Assembly: GCA_036245525.1 (NCBI GenBank)
Contig: BTPG01000004.1
Coordinates: 233,848,847 to 233,912,846 of the forward strand
DNA length: 64,000 nucleotides
Direction: 5' to 3'
Source of the DNA: Semisulcospira habei
Taxonomy: Eukaryota; Mollusca; Gastropoda; Semisulcospiridae
This document shows positions 9,905 through 20,331 of this stretch, piece after piece; position 1 is the stretch's first letter, and each line of letters begins with the position of its first letter. The translations under genes were made by a program, and so were the position numbers. Below the pieces are notes generated by a model, which saw only the letters and a program-made list of their open reading frames with translations, had not been told where the DNA came from and searched no databases.

Positions 9905-10329
9905 TGAAATAATAAATAATAAATAAATCAGCGCATTAAATAGGCGCTTTATCCCAATTGAAAATCGGTTCAAAGCGCCGCCGCGAACTGAACCCAACAA
10001 GCACGCTCACGTAAATCACGCGCATTCACTCACACACTGTACATAAACACAGAACATTCACGTGGTGCTAAGGGCAAGCTCAAGCGAGCTACTGAAGTTT
10101 TGAAAATTCAAATCGTTTAGATTTGAACGCTGATTAAGTGGGCTGAAATTGATATCAAAGTCGTGGGGGAGGAAGAGCCGGAGTACCCGGAAAAAGAACA
10201 CCCGACAGTCCGCCCGAATTAACGGTGACACTTACTAGAGGAGAAAAACCCGACGCCGGAGCCGGGTATCGAAGCTCGCTCCTCTAGCATTGGTGGAGGC
10301 GCTTTTACCGCTGCGCCACGGATCGCCCC
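9905..10329 (-). mobile_element. tRNA-headed SINE with Meta-like core (copy 1)
   Basis: Read on the minus strand it begins GGGGCGATCCGTGGCGCAG (A-box-like) and has the B-box-like GCTTCGATACC, then ctctagtaagtgtcaccgtt, the core ccgggtactccggctcttcc, and an AATAAT-rich 3' tail. The 'gggtactccgg' core resembles the Meta domain of bivalve and other invertebrate SINEs. Transcription by RNA polymerase III is expected from the family. The copy-2 version is 48243-48664. Confidence 0.72.
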
Positions 10330-10367
10330 ACAAGCATGCATTAAGTTGACATGACGGTAAATTACAG

Positions 10368-10575
10368 CTTCACTATCAGTAGACACAGACTGTGTTCCTG
10401 AAATCTGTGTTAATTTAACGTCAAAGAGCCCCGTCCTTCACAGGAACGTAGATACAACGTGGTGTCAACAAGAGACATAGAGCCTCATGAACCCCCGCAA
10501 CCGCGAAGGTTCATGAGGATCTGTGTCTCTTGCAGTTGCATTGTGTTCACTTTCTTACGACCGTGAAGGGGTTAA
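10368..10575 (+). mobile_element. TTAA palindromic MITE, copy D
   Basis: The left end is decayed (cactatcagtagacac) and the right end is accgtgaaggggttaa. The hairpin at about 10469-10533 has several unpaired changes near its centre (cgcaaccgcgaagg). Confidence 0.6.
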
Positions 10576-10599
10576 CAACAGATCGTAGTGGTAGAAAGC

Positions 10600-10815
10600 A
10601 AACAGAAGCGAGTGGGTTGGGTGGGGGTGGGGGTTGGGGGGGGGGCCGGGGATGGGAAGGGGGGGGGGGGCGAGTAAAAACTCGCCAAAATAGTAAACGT
10701 GGTAAAAAGGGGACTTTGTTATAGCATTTTAAAGATTTTTTTTAATTATTTTTTTTGGGGGGAGGGGCGGAACCCCTGGACCCCCCCCCCCCACATCCGC
10801 TCCTTCTTTGTAAAA
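10600..10815 (+). mobile_element. Decayed hAT-like MITE with G and C runs (copy 1)
   Basis: It shares 'ggggactttgttatagcat' and a C-run right end with the better element at 39037-39454, but the left end is lost. The counterpart is 49236-49566. Confidence 0.45.
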
Positions 10816-12220
10816 AAAACAACAACATTGAAATTGGTTCTTTTAATATTAGCTACATATGTGTTTTGAGCTCTGTCTGTGCGCTGGGTTGTGTTTGTGA
10901 GGCAGACCTGTTTCCTTATGGAAGTTCCTTATGGACGTTTGGCAGGAGACTCGTCCCTCCCCAGGTCAGCAACAGTCTTACAAGCAGGACAGTCTACATC
11001 GGGCCTGGATTTCCAGTGGGAAATACTGTGTTTCAATTCGTGGATTTAAGAGATCTTTTTCGTGTCTAAAGTTGCATGTTTTAAAAACCTTTGTGGCCAG
11101 GAATACACATTACAGCAAAACTAATATGGCCGCTGTGATCTTTGCCTTTAAGTCAGTGAAAAGATTCTAGTGTACAACTCTGTATCTTCACAAAATATCA
11201 CAATTTGCCATTTGGATCAAATCGTTTCGGCGTTTACAGCAACATTGCCCGGAAAATGGCATACATAGTAAATGGAGCCGTTGTGATCTTGACCTTAATG
11301 AAAGTGACATGATCCTGGTGTGGGACACTCTGTATTGAGAAAAAGTATCAACATCTGAAATTTGGAACACACTGGCTGGATGGTTTCCGATATGTACGCT
11401 AGACAAACACTGCTCCTTATATGAAACGCTGTTCTTAACATGTAACACGTTTCATATTAGGTGCTCATTGCGTTTCATAATAGGAACAAGATACCTCTCC
11501 AGGAAAATGCGTGTCTCCAAAACAACAAAAAAGAGAACCAAATGAATGCCGCTGGTTATCTGATCTCCGAAGATTGCTCTTCATGACAAGTGCGGGTTTT
11601 TTTTTAAATCACAAAACTGAAGGCTGATGTAGCTGTTTCAAAATGGCGGAAAATAAGAAGCAGAAGGGTAAAAAATAACATTTTATCGGCGTGTTTTCGT
11701 TTTCATCACGTTTGACATTTTTGTATCGGAAATAAGGCTTAGTAAAGTAGCTCTATATTACTGTACGGACAGAATTTGGAAAAGTTATTCCGTTTCGATG
11801 GGAGCAAGGTGTCTCATAATAGGCACTGTTTCATAATCGGGGTTTCTCCCCTACAGAAGTAACAGTACCGTCCTGGACAAAACTACGCGCATTTTCCGCA
11901 CCATCACAGATCTTCACGGCCAGTCTCGCTCTCGTTGTTACGTGAGATTGCGTGAGATACATCCGCTACATTTGCACTGGCTGGCCGTGGCACTCATGCA
12001 CCACAGACATTAATAGCTGTAAATACAATATTATGAGTCATTCTTTGCTAATATTGACTGAGGGTCAGGGTCATTTTCAGTAAATCGGGAAAAGGCCATA
12101 ATAAAATGAGATGTTTGTTGTATGCTTCAAATATCACAGTATCAGCAAAAGCAACCTTGAGGCAATTAGTGCACAATAAAATAATGGTCTTTATTTTTTA
12201 TTGTTTTCGATTTTAGCACA
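10816..12220. other. Mostly unassigned DNA, differing between copies
   Basis: 10816-11115 matches copy 2 (49570-49880). 11120-11850 has no visible match in copy 2, which has 49885-50620 instead. A short open start (ATGGCGGAAAATAAG at about 11643, followed by aagg|gtaaaa) could be a first exon or a chance YY1-like ATGGCGG motif. 11855-12000 matches copy 2 again. Confidence 0.35.
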
Positions 12221-14560
12221 CAAAATGGCTGCCCAAAAGTGGAACGGCAGCCCCTCACTTTGTTTAAGATCTGTTTTGGTCAGTTAGTGTTTCAAACAGC
12301 AAACATTGTGCTATGTGTTCGTTCCTTATATGCATTTATAAACAACCTGCTGTTGTTGGATAGCGCTTCTGTGAAAAAAGGGGTAACCTGCATACTGTTG
12401 GTGTCACAAAGACGGGTTCGTAATTTGATTCTTGAGCAGACGACAGAAACCATCCAAGCCAGCATGTTTGCATTGTTTATTACTTGTGAGTTTAAAAAGG
12501 GTTGCTTTCAAGAATTAGAAGCTAATAAAACAATTATATGTCTCTCAAAAGCTTATTTTAGAGTTTCACGTCACATCCGCGACGCAGGTTACCGCAAGTT
12601 TTCTTTCGACGATTTCTTGCAAGAACGGCATTTTTCCAACCGTCAGCACAACGCCAGTGGTTTGTGTATCACACATCAAAACATTGGTGACGCTTTGCGG
12701 CAGAAGTTTCACGTTTTGCGTCCGTTAGGGCCACAAAACTGTGACGTACCACACTCGATTATGCGCCATTTGCAGTTTACTTCTGACCAAACGTTTTCGA
12801 CTCGCTCTCTATAATCGTTTCGAATTGGCTGTTTTCGGCATTGTCTTGGGCTAATGTGAGTTACTAAACTTTCAGAAATGACTAATTCATGTGATTACGG
12901 GGAAGAAATTGATAACAGTTCGTTTACTGTGCCCTAGGATGATAAATCGATGGGACTTCAGTGATCTGTGCTCTAGTTTTCAGTCTTGTCACGTGTTGTG
13001 TAGGTTACTTCCAAATGTGTTCGACGTTATTGTGATAAACTGAATTTGTGTTTCTTTTCCATTTGGCTTTAATGAACACAGTTTGCATCACATAACTGAG
13101 GATACAGCATTTGATTGTTTGTTTTGACGAATATTCATCGAAACGTTATTTCTGGTAACTTGTAGCAATCGGACACGATGACAGCGTCGCACGCTTCCAT
13201 GTTACTTCCGGTTCGTGTAGCATTGGCTGCAGGTTACTGATTTTCTGATTTTTTTTTTTTTTTTTTGGGGAGGGGGGTTGCAAATTTCATTGTTTTTGAC
13301 GATCATGGTGAGAAACTTTCCCGTTCTCGCTTTTTTACGGCGTAGCTTTAGTAGATGTATAAGTTCAGCTTCAAATAGTTCAAACACTTTTTGAAAAGTT
13401 TTCGATTTGATTGATTTTGGTCACCTGCACTATGTGTGACATCGGTTTGAGTTTTTTTTTTCAAATGTTCAATTCCATTAAACTGTCATAACTGTTGATT
13501 ACGGTCAAGATATTTCTATTTCTGTTTTCAGATCAAGGACGTCAAAACTGAAAAGAAGGCGGCTCAAGGAAACAACACAGCGACTTCTTTGCATATCCAG
13601 ACATCCCAGATGAATCCATAGTTGTTTTTTGAGGAGATTCAGAGGGTCCTACCAGAGCCTCGATTTGATCGTCGTGGAAATTTCTATTTCGAAGCATGAC
13701 TGTTCCGCATAGAAAATTACTTTGTAAATTGTTTTTGAGTTGTGTGGTGCTCTGGTGCTGAAGTTCAGAAAATTGACTGGTTTTTTGTTTTGTTTGTTAT
13801 GTGTGTAATGTTGAACTTCTCTTTTCCTCACTTTATTCTTCTAATTGTTCTTTTTATTATTGATTTTTTATCTTCTATAAACAAAGCCTGCCTTGTGAAT
13901 ATTTAACATCTTTGAAAGAAATTTGGGACGATTGGTTAATTTATCAACAAGTGCTCTCGACTCTTGAGCGTGATTAATGTCGACCATGGCAGCATTCCGA
14001 TTAAATCACTTTTGGTTTTATTTTCTGACGTCATCCTAGTTTGGCGTCGCACATCATGCAGGTTACCATATTAGTTTGCATTGTTGTTGGTTGTTTCTTT
14101 TATTATTGAGTTATGCACTGGATCAATACAGTGTACTTTATCTGACTCAAGTCTAAACAGAGAATATGTGACAGGATTAATAAAACTTAGTTGTGATAAT
14201 TAAGTACACCAGAACAAGTTTTGCTTTGATGGTAACCTGCAAATGGCGTCACAGGTTTATGCCGTTCCCACGCACTACTTATTGAACTTCAGCAATTTCA
14301 AAGTCATATAAATGGAGTGTAATTGGTGTACGTGTGTTTTAATTGGATATAACATTGGAAATCACACAACTAGTTTCTAGATTTGACAAAATATCGTGTC
14401 GCGTCACAGTGTGTGCAGGTAACCCCTTTTAGCAAGCCCTCAAATGAAATCGCTCTGTCGCCCGAACCATCACAGCTACTGATTTTTGGTTTTTACTTCA
14501 GGTAACCGACAAAGTCAACTTCAGAAAGTATATATTTAATTAGCCTTACATAGAGTTTAG
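12221..14560. repeat. Region with recurrent composite motif GCGTCACA + TGCAGGTTACC
   Basis: A 10- to 11-bp motif, TGCAGGTTACC or its reverse, recurs at about 12382, 12583, 13229, 14057, 14231, 14414 and 14500, usually with GCGTCRCA or TGTGAC a few bases away (12401, 12568, 14045, 14246, 14401). Both orientations occur. Copy 2 keeps several (51662, 53284, 53500, 53678, 53763). No element ends were recognised. The open frame 12239-12814 is broken by indels in copy 2 and is probably not coding. Confidence 0.5.
13531..13621 (+). CDS. Possible short terminal exon of an unrecognised gene
   Basis: After a good acceptor (tctgttttcag) there is an open stretch of about 29 codons, I-K-D-V-K-T-E-K-K-A-A, ending M-N-P-stop. 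Copy 2 (52773-52863) keeps acceptor and frame with one replacement (T to A) and one silent change. About 250 bp downstream copy 2 has AATAAA (53123; AACAAA in copy 1). A second frame is also open for most of the exon, and no upstream coding partner is certain, so it may be part of a non-coding RNA. Confidence 0.3.
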
Positions 14561-14752
14561 AATTTGGCTGGTTTTCCGCCTTTTTGTCACTATTAGCAAA
14601 GAAAGACATATTTATAAACTAAATCACCCTAGTCCAAAAAAAAGTCTAAATTTTCTGAATTGTGTCTGACGTTTTACTGAATCACAACTGAAATAATGAT
14701 ATGACTGGATTACATACTGATCGACTAACTGACTAACGACTGACTACCAGAG

Positions 14753-16406
14753 CGACCGATGGATTACTTACTTACTTACTTACGCCTGTCACCCCTACCC
14801 GGGTATAGGCCGTCAACGAGAGACCTCCAGTGACTCCTGTCCTGTGCTTCTCCTTCGATTTTACTCCAGGTGGTTTCCAGTCTCTTGATGTCTGCTTGGA
14901 GGTCTCGACGCCAGGAGTTTCTCGGCCTACCTCTTTTCCTCTTTCCCTGGGGGTTCCATGACAATGCCTGCCTAGTGATACTGGAAGCTGGCTTTCTCAG
15001 ACTCCATCCCCATCTTCTTCGCCCAATTTCATTCTCTGCTGTTATCTGCTCTGTTCTCTCCCAGAGTCTGACGTTGCTGATCTTCTCTGGCCAGTGGATT
15101 TTCAAAATTCTTCTAAGGCCACTGTTTATGAAGATCTGCACTCTGTTGACTGTGGATTTTGTCAATCTCCAAGTCTCTGCTCCATATATGAGAACTGCTT
15201 TTACGTTGGAGTTGAAAATCCGGACTTTGGTGTGTTGTGACAGCTCTCTGGAACTCCACACTTTTTTTCAGCTGGAGAAAGGCTGCTCTGGCTTTACCGA
15301 TTCGTGCTCTGACATCTGCATCAGTGCCGCCTTTTTTGTCTATGATGCTCCCGAGATAGGTGAAGGACTCCACCTCCTCCAACGGGGTGCCAGCAAGCAA
15401 GACTGGTTCTTCCATGGTTGCGTTCAGCCTCATTGTCTTTGTTTTCTGTTTGTGAATGGTGAGGCCCACTTGGGACGAGATGTCAGCAAGCCTCGTGGTC
15501 TTGTCCTGCATTTGTTGATGAGTGTGGGACAGTAATGCCAAGTCGTCTGCAAAATCGAGGTCGTCAAGCTGTGTCCACAGTGTCCACTGTATTCCACTTA
15601 GTCTGTGCTCTGTGGTCATCTTCATGACCCAGTCTATGGCCAGTAGGAAGAGGAACGGGGACAGCAGACACCCCTGCCTGACACCGGTTCTGACCTGGAG
15701 CTCCCTGGTGAACTGCCCTTCGTGGATCACGCGACATGTCATGCCATCGTAGCTGCTCTTGATCAGGCGGACGAGCTTTGTGGGTACACCGTAGTGTCGT
15801 AGGAGTTTCCACAGAGTCTCTCGGTCCACGCTGTCAAATTCTTTCTCGTAATCCACAAAGTTGACGTACAGCGGGGAGCTCCACTCCAGAGACTGTTCCA
15901 CGATGATACGGAGAGTGGCGATCTGGTCTGTACATGATCGGTTTTTTCCTGAATCCTGCTTGCTGGTCTCTCAGCTGGGGGTCAACGGAGCTCTTCATTC
16001 TCTCCAGGATGATCCTGTTGAAGACCTTTCCTGGTACTGACAGCAAGGTGATTCCTCTGTAGTTGGAACACTTGCTGAGGTCGCCTTTCTTGGGAAGCTT
16101 GATTAGGTACCCCTCCTTCCAGTCAGCCGGCATCACCTCCTCTTCCCAGATCTTTCCATACAGTGACCAATCGCCAGCCCACAGAGAAATGGAAATGATT
16201 GTCTTATTCTATACCTGCGTATTTCTCTGTGGGCTGGCGATTGGGTGCCTGATAGGCGGGGGCAGGGGATCTAACTGTTGTCTGTCCAGCGCTGTGATTC
16301 CCCTTGGTTTGAGTACTTTCCATACAGTGGGTACAGCATCTCCACAGTTGTCTCTAGGTCTGCTTTCAGAGCCTCCGCTGGGATGCCATCTGGCCGACCG
16401 ATGGAT
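14753..16406 (-). mobile_element. RTE-like LINE, 5'-truncated, with 12-bp target duplication
   Basis: The element is 14765-16394, flanked by cgaccgatggat at 14753-14764 and 16395-16406. On the minus strand it encodes reverse transcriptase in three shifted frames: 16136-15834 (N-Y-R-G-I-T-L-L), 15901-15113 (F-V-D-Y-E-K-E-F-D-S-V-D; F-A-D-D near 15545) and 15261-14776 (G-A-E-T-W, then G-K-R-K-R-G-R-P-R-N-S-W-R-R-D-L). The endonuclease is missing. It ends with a (GTAA)n tail at 14765-14782. A 150-bp foldback element is nested at 16166-16315. Copy 2 has the empty site near 54020. Confidence 0.87.
16166..16315 (+). mobile_element. Foldback element nested in the LINE, 14-bp target duplication
   Basis: ctttccatacagtg occurs at 16152-16165 and again at 16316-16329; removing one copy and the 150 bp between restores the LINE. 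Inside, ccaatcgccagcccacagag (16167) pairs with its reverse complement ending 16244 around a 30-bp loop, followed by about 70 bp of unpaired sequence. Confidence 0.75.
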
Positions 16407-16560
16407 GGCTTGCTTGATTGATTGACTGATTCATTCATTCATTCATTCATTCATTCATTCATTGACTGACTGACTGACTGACTGACTGACTGACTGACTG
16501 ACTGACTGACTGACTGACTGACTGACTGATTCATTCATTCATTCATTCATTTATGGGTGG
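16407..16560 (+). repeat. Compound tetranucleotide repeat (GATT/TCAT/GACT)n
   Basis: TTGA, TCAT, GACT and TCAT tracts in succession. The copy-2 equivalent at 54029-54270 is (GATT)n (GATC)n (GATT)n (GGTG)n. Confidence 0.9.
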
Positions 16561-16849
16561 GTGGGTCGATCGATCTGTCAAGCAAATGATTGATTGACTA
16601 GAATTATTGTCGTGCTTTTATCTAAGACTTTGCCACGTTCCCACGTTAAGAACCACAGACTCGATATTAGACACACCACAGCGAAATAAAAACATAACTC
16701 ACACACAGTCTAGTCACAACTAACGATCTGGGTCTGTCTCGAATCCACGTACACTTTATCAGCTGAGCTATTTCGACACTCGTTACTATCAACAACACTA
16801 ACAACAACCCGGAAGAAGAAAAAAAAAACGCAACAGACATGCAGTGCAC

Positions 16850-16931
16850 ATGACACTACAGCACAGTGCGGGCGGTGTCAGTGTGAACATTCATTTCAAC
16901 AATTACAGCCGTCTCGGAGACGCCATAACAG
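16850..16931 (+). CDS. Possible exon ending in a strong donor (unrecognised)
   Basis: An open stretch reading T-L-Q-H-S-A-G-G-V-S-V-N-I-H-F ends at aacag|gtaagg. Copy 2 (54840-54922) keeps frame and donor but with several amino-acid changes. The start is uncertain and no partner exon was found, so it is weak. Confidence 0.22.
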
Positions 16932-17209
16932 GTAAGGGACTGCCACACACAGACTTTATTTTACGTGAGATACATGTGTGTGGGTGTGGAGTATACGGCT
17001 CTATGAAACGTTCTTGTTCATGTGCAGCATTCGCTTATACAACATTGTGTTGCATTTTACACTGAAATTGTCGTTTAGAGAAGGCACTTAATGAGGTACG
17101 TGTTTTCGCAGACATTACGAATGTTACCTAAGTTTGATGTTCTCGACACGACGACACGAACGCTTATCTCTTTAGTCTTTGGCTGTCTTTTGGCCAGTTT
17201 TGGAGAGAG

Positions 17210-17290
17210 GTTGACCATGATATTTCACGGGTAGTTCCAGAATTACCTGTTAGTAAGCGCACCCGTGAACTATCAGTCCTGTTCGTCTCC
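17210..17290 (+). mobile_element. Diverged foldback MITE, same family
   Basis: ttgaccatgatatttcacgg and cacccgtgaactatcagtcc form an imperfect hairpin. The copy-2 counterpart is at 55200-55280. Confidence 0.45.
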
Positions 17291-18132
17291 TGTTGTAGTG
17301 TGACAGAGCTAAATCGAGCTTATCGAGTCATGTGTGTCAGTATGTAACTAGAAGATCTAGGTCAGCACAGCTTTTCATGAGACCGTATTTGTCAAGTCTA
17401 TTTTACCACTTTGTAAGCGATCTGCAGGCGACACACTAGCTGCGTTTTATAACAGGGCAAAACCTCAGGCTGCGATTTCTGAGGAACAGTAAACCACAAG
17501 CAGGGTTCATTGAATCACAGGCCGACTAAATAACCCTCTCTCACGAAACCAGTCTTAACTCGCAGCGAGCCGATCCGAGCTACACGCAGTAATGTGTGGT
17601 GGAGGTCAATCTGGGTCTTTTTCACTTTTTTGCAGAAATGTATTCTACATACACCGAAGTATCGTGTGGTTAAAATCTATATCATGAAAAATGTCATTAG
17701 ACAGGTTAAAAATGATTTTAAAAGACTGAGCTTGGCCCCAATTATGCTTTTGTTTTGTGCAAAATGACCCATTTTTAATATAACAGAACACGTTGCATCC
17801 CCTACAGAACCCCATCATGTTATATACTGTTGAAACGGCCTTTGTGTGTACTTTCCCGCGGTACACATGCCGTCTATTAATACATCGCGTGAATCTCCCA
17901 AATAAGGAAAAAAGGGCGTACACAAATGTTCAATTTTGACCAATCAGAGAATAGAACTCTAAACGGCATGGCAACGATGACGTTACACGCATTCCCATTG
18001 GCTGAGACAAGACTAAGGGAAGGAACTGTGTCCTCTTCTCGTGTTTACAACCTCACGCGAAAAATGGAAGCCAGAATGTACTTGTGTGAGATCTACTAAA
18101 CTATTGTAAATCAGGCAATTTACCGCCTGCAG

Positions 18133-18308
18133 ATCAGGAAGAATTGAGCTACTTGATCACTGATTATTTCTTCGCCGATTCTCATCATGACGATAGCTTT
18201 TCAGACAACGATTTTGAGTCTGAACCGGCCGATCGAGACATGAGCGATCATGGAATTGAACGGCTGCATCACACAGTCTTCAACTCTCAATTCAACACAT
18301 GGATCGAG
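18133..18308 (+). pseudogene. Exon of a decayed gene, acidic segment
   Basis: Acceptor ttaccgcctgcag and donor atcgag|gtatgt bound a 176-bp open exon encoding an acidic stretch (D-S-H-H-D-D-S-F-S-D-N-D-F-E-S-E) and ending F-N-S-Q-F-N-T-W-I-E. With 22830-23050 it may form one gene later interrupted by the LINE at 18645. The function is not known; the pair resembles, from memory only, an uncharacterised transposon-derived family. Confidence 0.35.
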
Positions 18309-18344
18309 GTATGTGCATCATTTCTGAATGCAGATGTATGCTCA

Positions 18345-18348
<4 letters not shown>

Positions 18349-18408
<60 letters not shown>

Positions 18409-18415
18409 CGTGCGT

Positions 18416-18491
<76 letters not shown>
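18349..18491 (+). repeat. (TG)n microsatellite
   Basis: About 140 bp of TG with a short CGTGCGTG interruption. It follows the donor of the decayed exon by about 40 bp. Confidence 0.95.
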
Positions 18492-18493
<2 letters not shown>

Positions 18494-18644
18494 ACCAATT
18501 GTCTTCCTATGTATACTTATTTTAGACAACTCATCGCAAAGGTCAAGGTTCACTGTGGTTTCACATCTGTGTGAAAACTGATTCAATTTTGAGACAACAT
18601 GGATTTTGTTTGCCGCAGAAGGCATCCCTTTACATATAGTCAGA

Positions 18645-18750
18645 GAGGGGGAAGTGGCGCAGTGGTTAAGGCGTCTGCCTCCAATGCCAAAGGTGCGAGG
18701 TTCGATACCGGGTTCCGGCGTTGGATTTTTCTCCTCTGGTAAGTGTCACC
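18645..18750 (+). promoter_or_regulatory. tRNA-like pol III head at the LINE 5' end
   Basis: A-box-like tggcgcagtggttaagg and B-box-like ggttcgatacc, about 35 bp apart, sit at the very start of the LINE, right after the target duplication. The SINE at 39914 has the same head and the same tctcctctggtaagtgtcac continuation. Confidence 0.6.
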
Positions 18751-19426
18751 GTCTGGGCAGTGGGCAGATGTTCACATCTGCACGGGACATAGACGACCCC
18801 GGCCTCCACGAGTCCCCTGCTGCCTTGCAGGCTTGGCCGCTTGGCTGCGGAAAGGCTAAGGGAGGAAACCCCTGACATCAAAGCCCCCGTGTCTCCGGGA
18901 AAGGCTTTTGAGCCAGAGACTAAGACAAGGACAGTCTGATATAAAACCTACGACCCGAGGACCTCGATGCCACCGTCCCAGCTTGCTAGGCCATGGCAAA
19001 CGAACCAAGGGTTTAAAGGGTGGGGCCAGTACTGCGCACACTGCACTCCACCAAAAAGCTCCACCGCGCAGGCTTTAGGAAACGCCCACGGACTATGACA
19101 CTGAACTTTCCAAGTCCTGTAGCGATGGGCAAGGGGCAAAACGGCAGGTGAAAGATGTCACTGGAAGCCGCAGTCTCAAACCTGCATGCAGGCGGTTCAG
19201 GATATTGGTCGCCTGATGTTGACAAGGGGATGACAACGTCACTCGGCACACCCTGGACGACCAAGCAGCCTTCTCTAGGGACAGCACTGCTTGCTCCACA
19301 CGGAGAGGGGCCTAGAAAAAGTGGCCTAACCAAAGCTCATCCCCTCGTAACCCAGTTGGCTAGCCGCGGTCAACGGGCATCTTCTCATGCGGTCAGAAAA
19401 CAAGAAAAAACAATGGATCCACTCTC

Positions 19427-20270
19427 ATGACGACCACGACCGGACTCAACGTAGCATGCTGGAACATCCGAACCATGCTCGACACAGCAGACAGCGGACG
19501 CCCTGAACGTCGCTCCGCCCTCATTGCCCATGAATTGCGGAGGTTAAACATCGACATCGCCGCGCTCAGCGAAGTACGCCTACCGGAGGAAGGCAGCCTC
19601 CAAGAACTTGGCGCTGGCTACACCCTCTACTGGTCAGGCAGGCCTGCATCAGAAAGACGGCTCTCAGGCGTGGGCTTCATGGTGAAGACCCACATTGCGA
19701 CTAAGTTGGAAAACCTACCAACGGGTCACTCCGACCGCATCATGTCCATGCGCCTCCCACTGAGACACCAGCAATACGTCACCCTTCTCAGTGTGTACTC
19801 CCCAACCCTCCTGGCAGAGCCTGCAGAAAAAGACAAGTTCTACTCTGACCTGCGCAGCCTCCTGCCGAGCACCCCTGCAGACGACAAAGTCATCATCCTT
19901 GGCGACTTCAACGCCAGAGTGGGCCAAGACTCTGAAGCCTGGAAAGGAGTCCTCGGCAAGCATGGCGTTGGGAACTGCAATGACAATGGTCGCCTACTGT
20001 TGGAGCTCTGTGCTGAGCAGCAACTTGTCATCACCAACACTACTTTCCAGCAAAAGGACAGTCGAAAGACCACCTGGATGCATCCTCGCTCCAAGCACTG
20101 GCACCTTATCGACTATGTCCTAGTGCGTCAGAGGGACCGCAGTGACGTCCTCCTCACCAGAGTGATGCCCAGCGCAGAGTGCCACACTGACCACCGCCTT
20201 GTTCGCTGCAAACTCAGGCTCCGACTCAAGCTGAAACCCAAGAAAGGGGGCCCCCCCCCAAGAAAAAGCT
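19427..20270 (+). pseudogene. LINE endonuclease (APE) frame
   Basis: From ATG 19427 about 280 codons encode an apurinic-like endonuclease, which nicks target DNA for reverse transcription. Visible motifs are C-W-N-I-R-T, L-S-E-V-R, V-Y-S-P-T, G-D-F-N-A-R-V-G and H-T-D-H-R-L-V. The frame leaves the true path in a run of Gs and Cs near 20250, where the downstream polymerase frame takes over; one indel there would join them. Confidence 0.8.
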
Positions 20271-20331
20271 TGATGTTGCCAGCCTTCAGCGTGACGACAA
20301 GAAAGCTGCCCTTCAGGCCGATTTACAGCGC

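Noticed and set aside
12239..12814. 191-codon open frame
   Set aside because: The copy-2 match (51500-52080) has several indels that shift the frame, codon use is AT-biased and no domain was recognised.
14870..15535. 221-codon plus-strand frame
   Set aside because: Antisense to the RTE-like reverse transcriptase on the minus strand.
18287..18625. Histidine/threonine-rich, cysteine/valine-rich, serine/leucine-rich and arginine/glutamate-rich open frames over TG, CT and GA repeats (also 24277-24565, 30268-30508, 46280-46651, 60172-60816)
   Set aside because: They are translations of dinucleotide microsatellites in all frames and do not depend on any gene signal.
18645..18740. A genuine tRNA gene
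   Set aside because: A- and B-box-like motifs are present but the sequence does not fold into an acceptor stem in the usual way, and it is shared with SINEs and the LINE 5' end.
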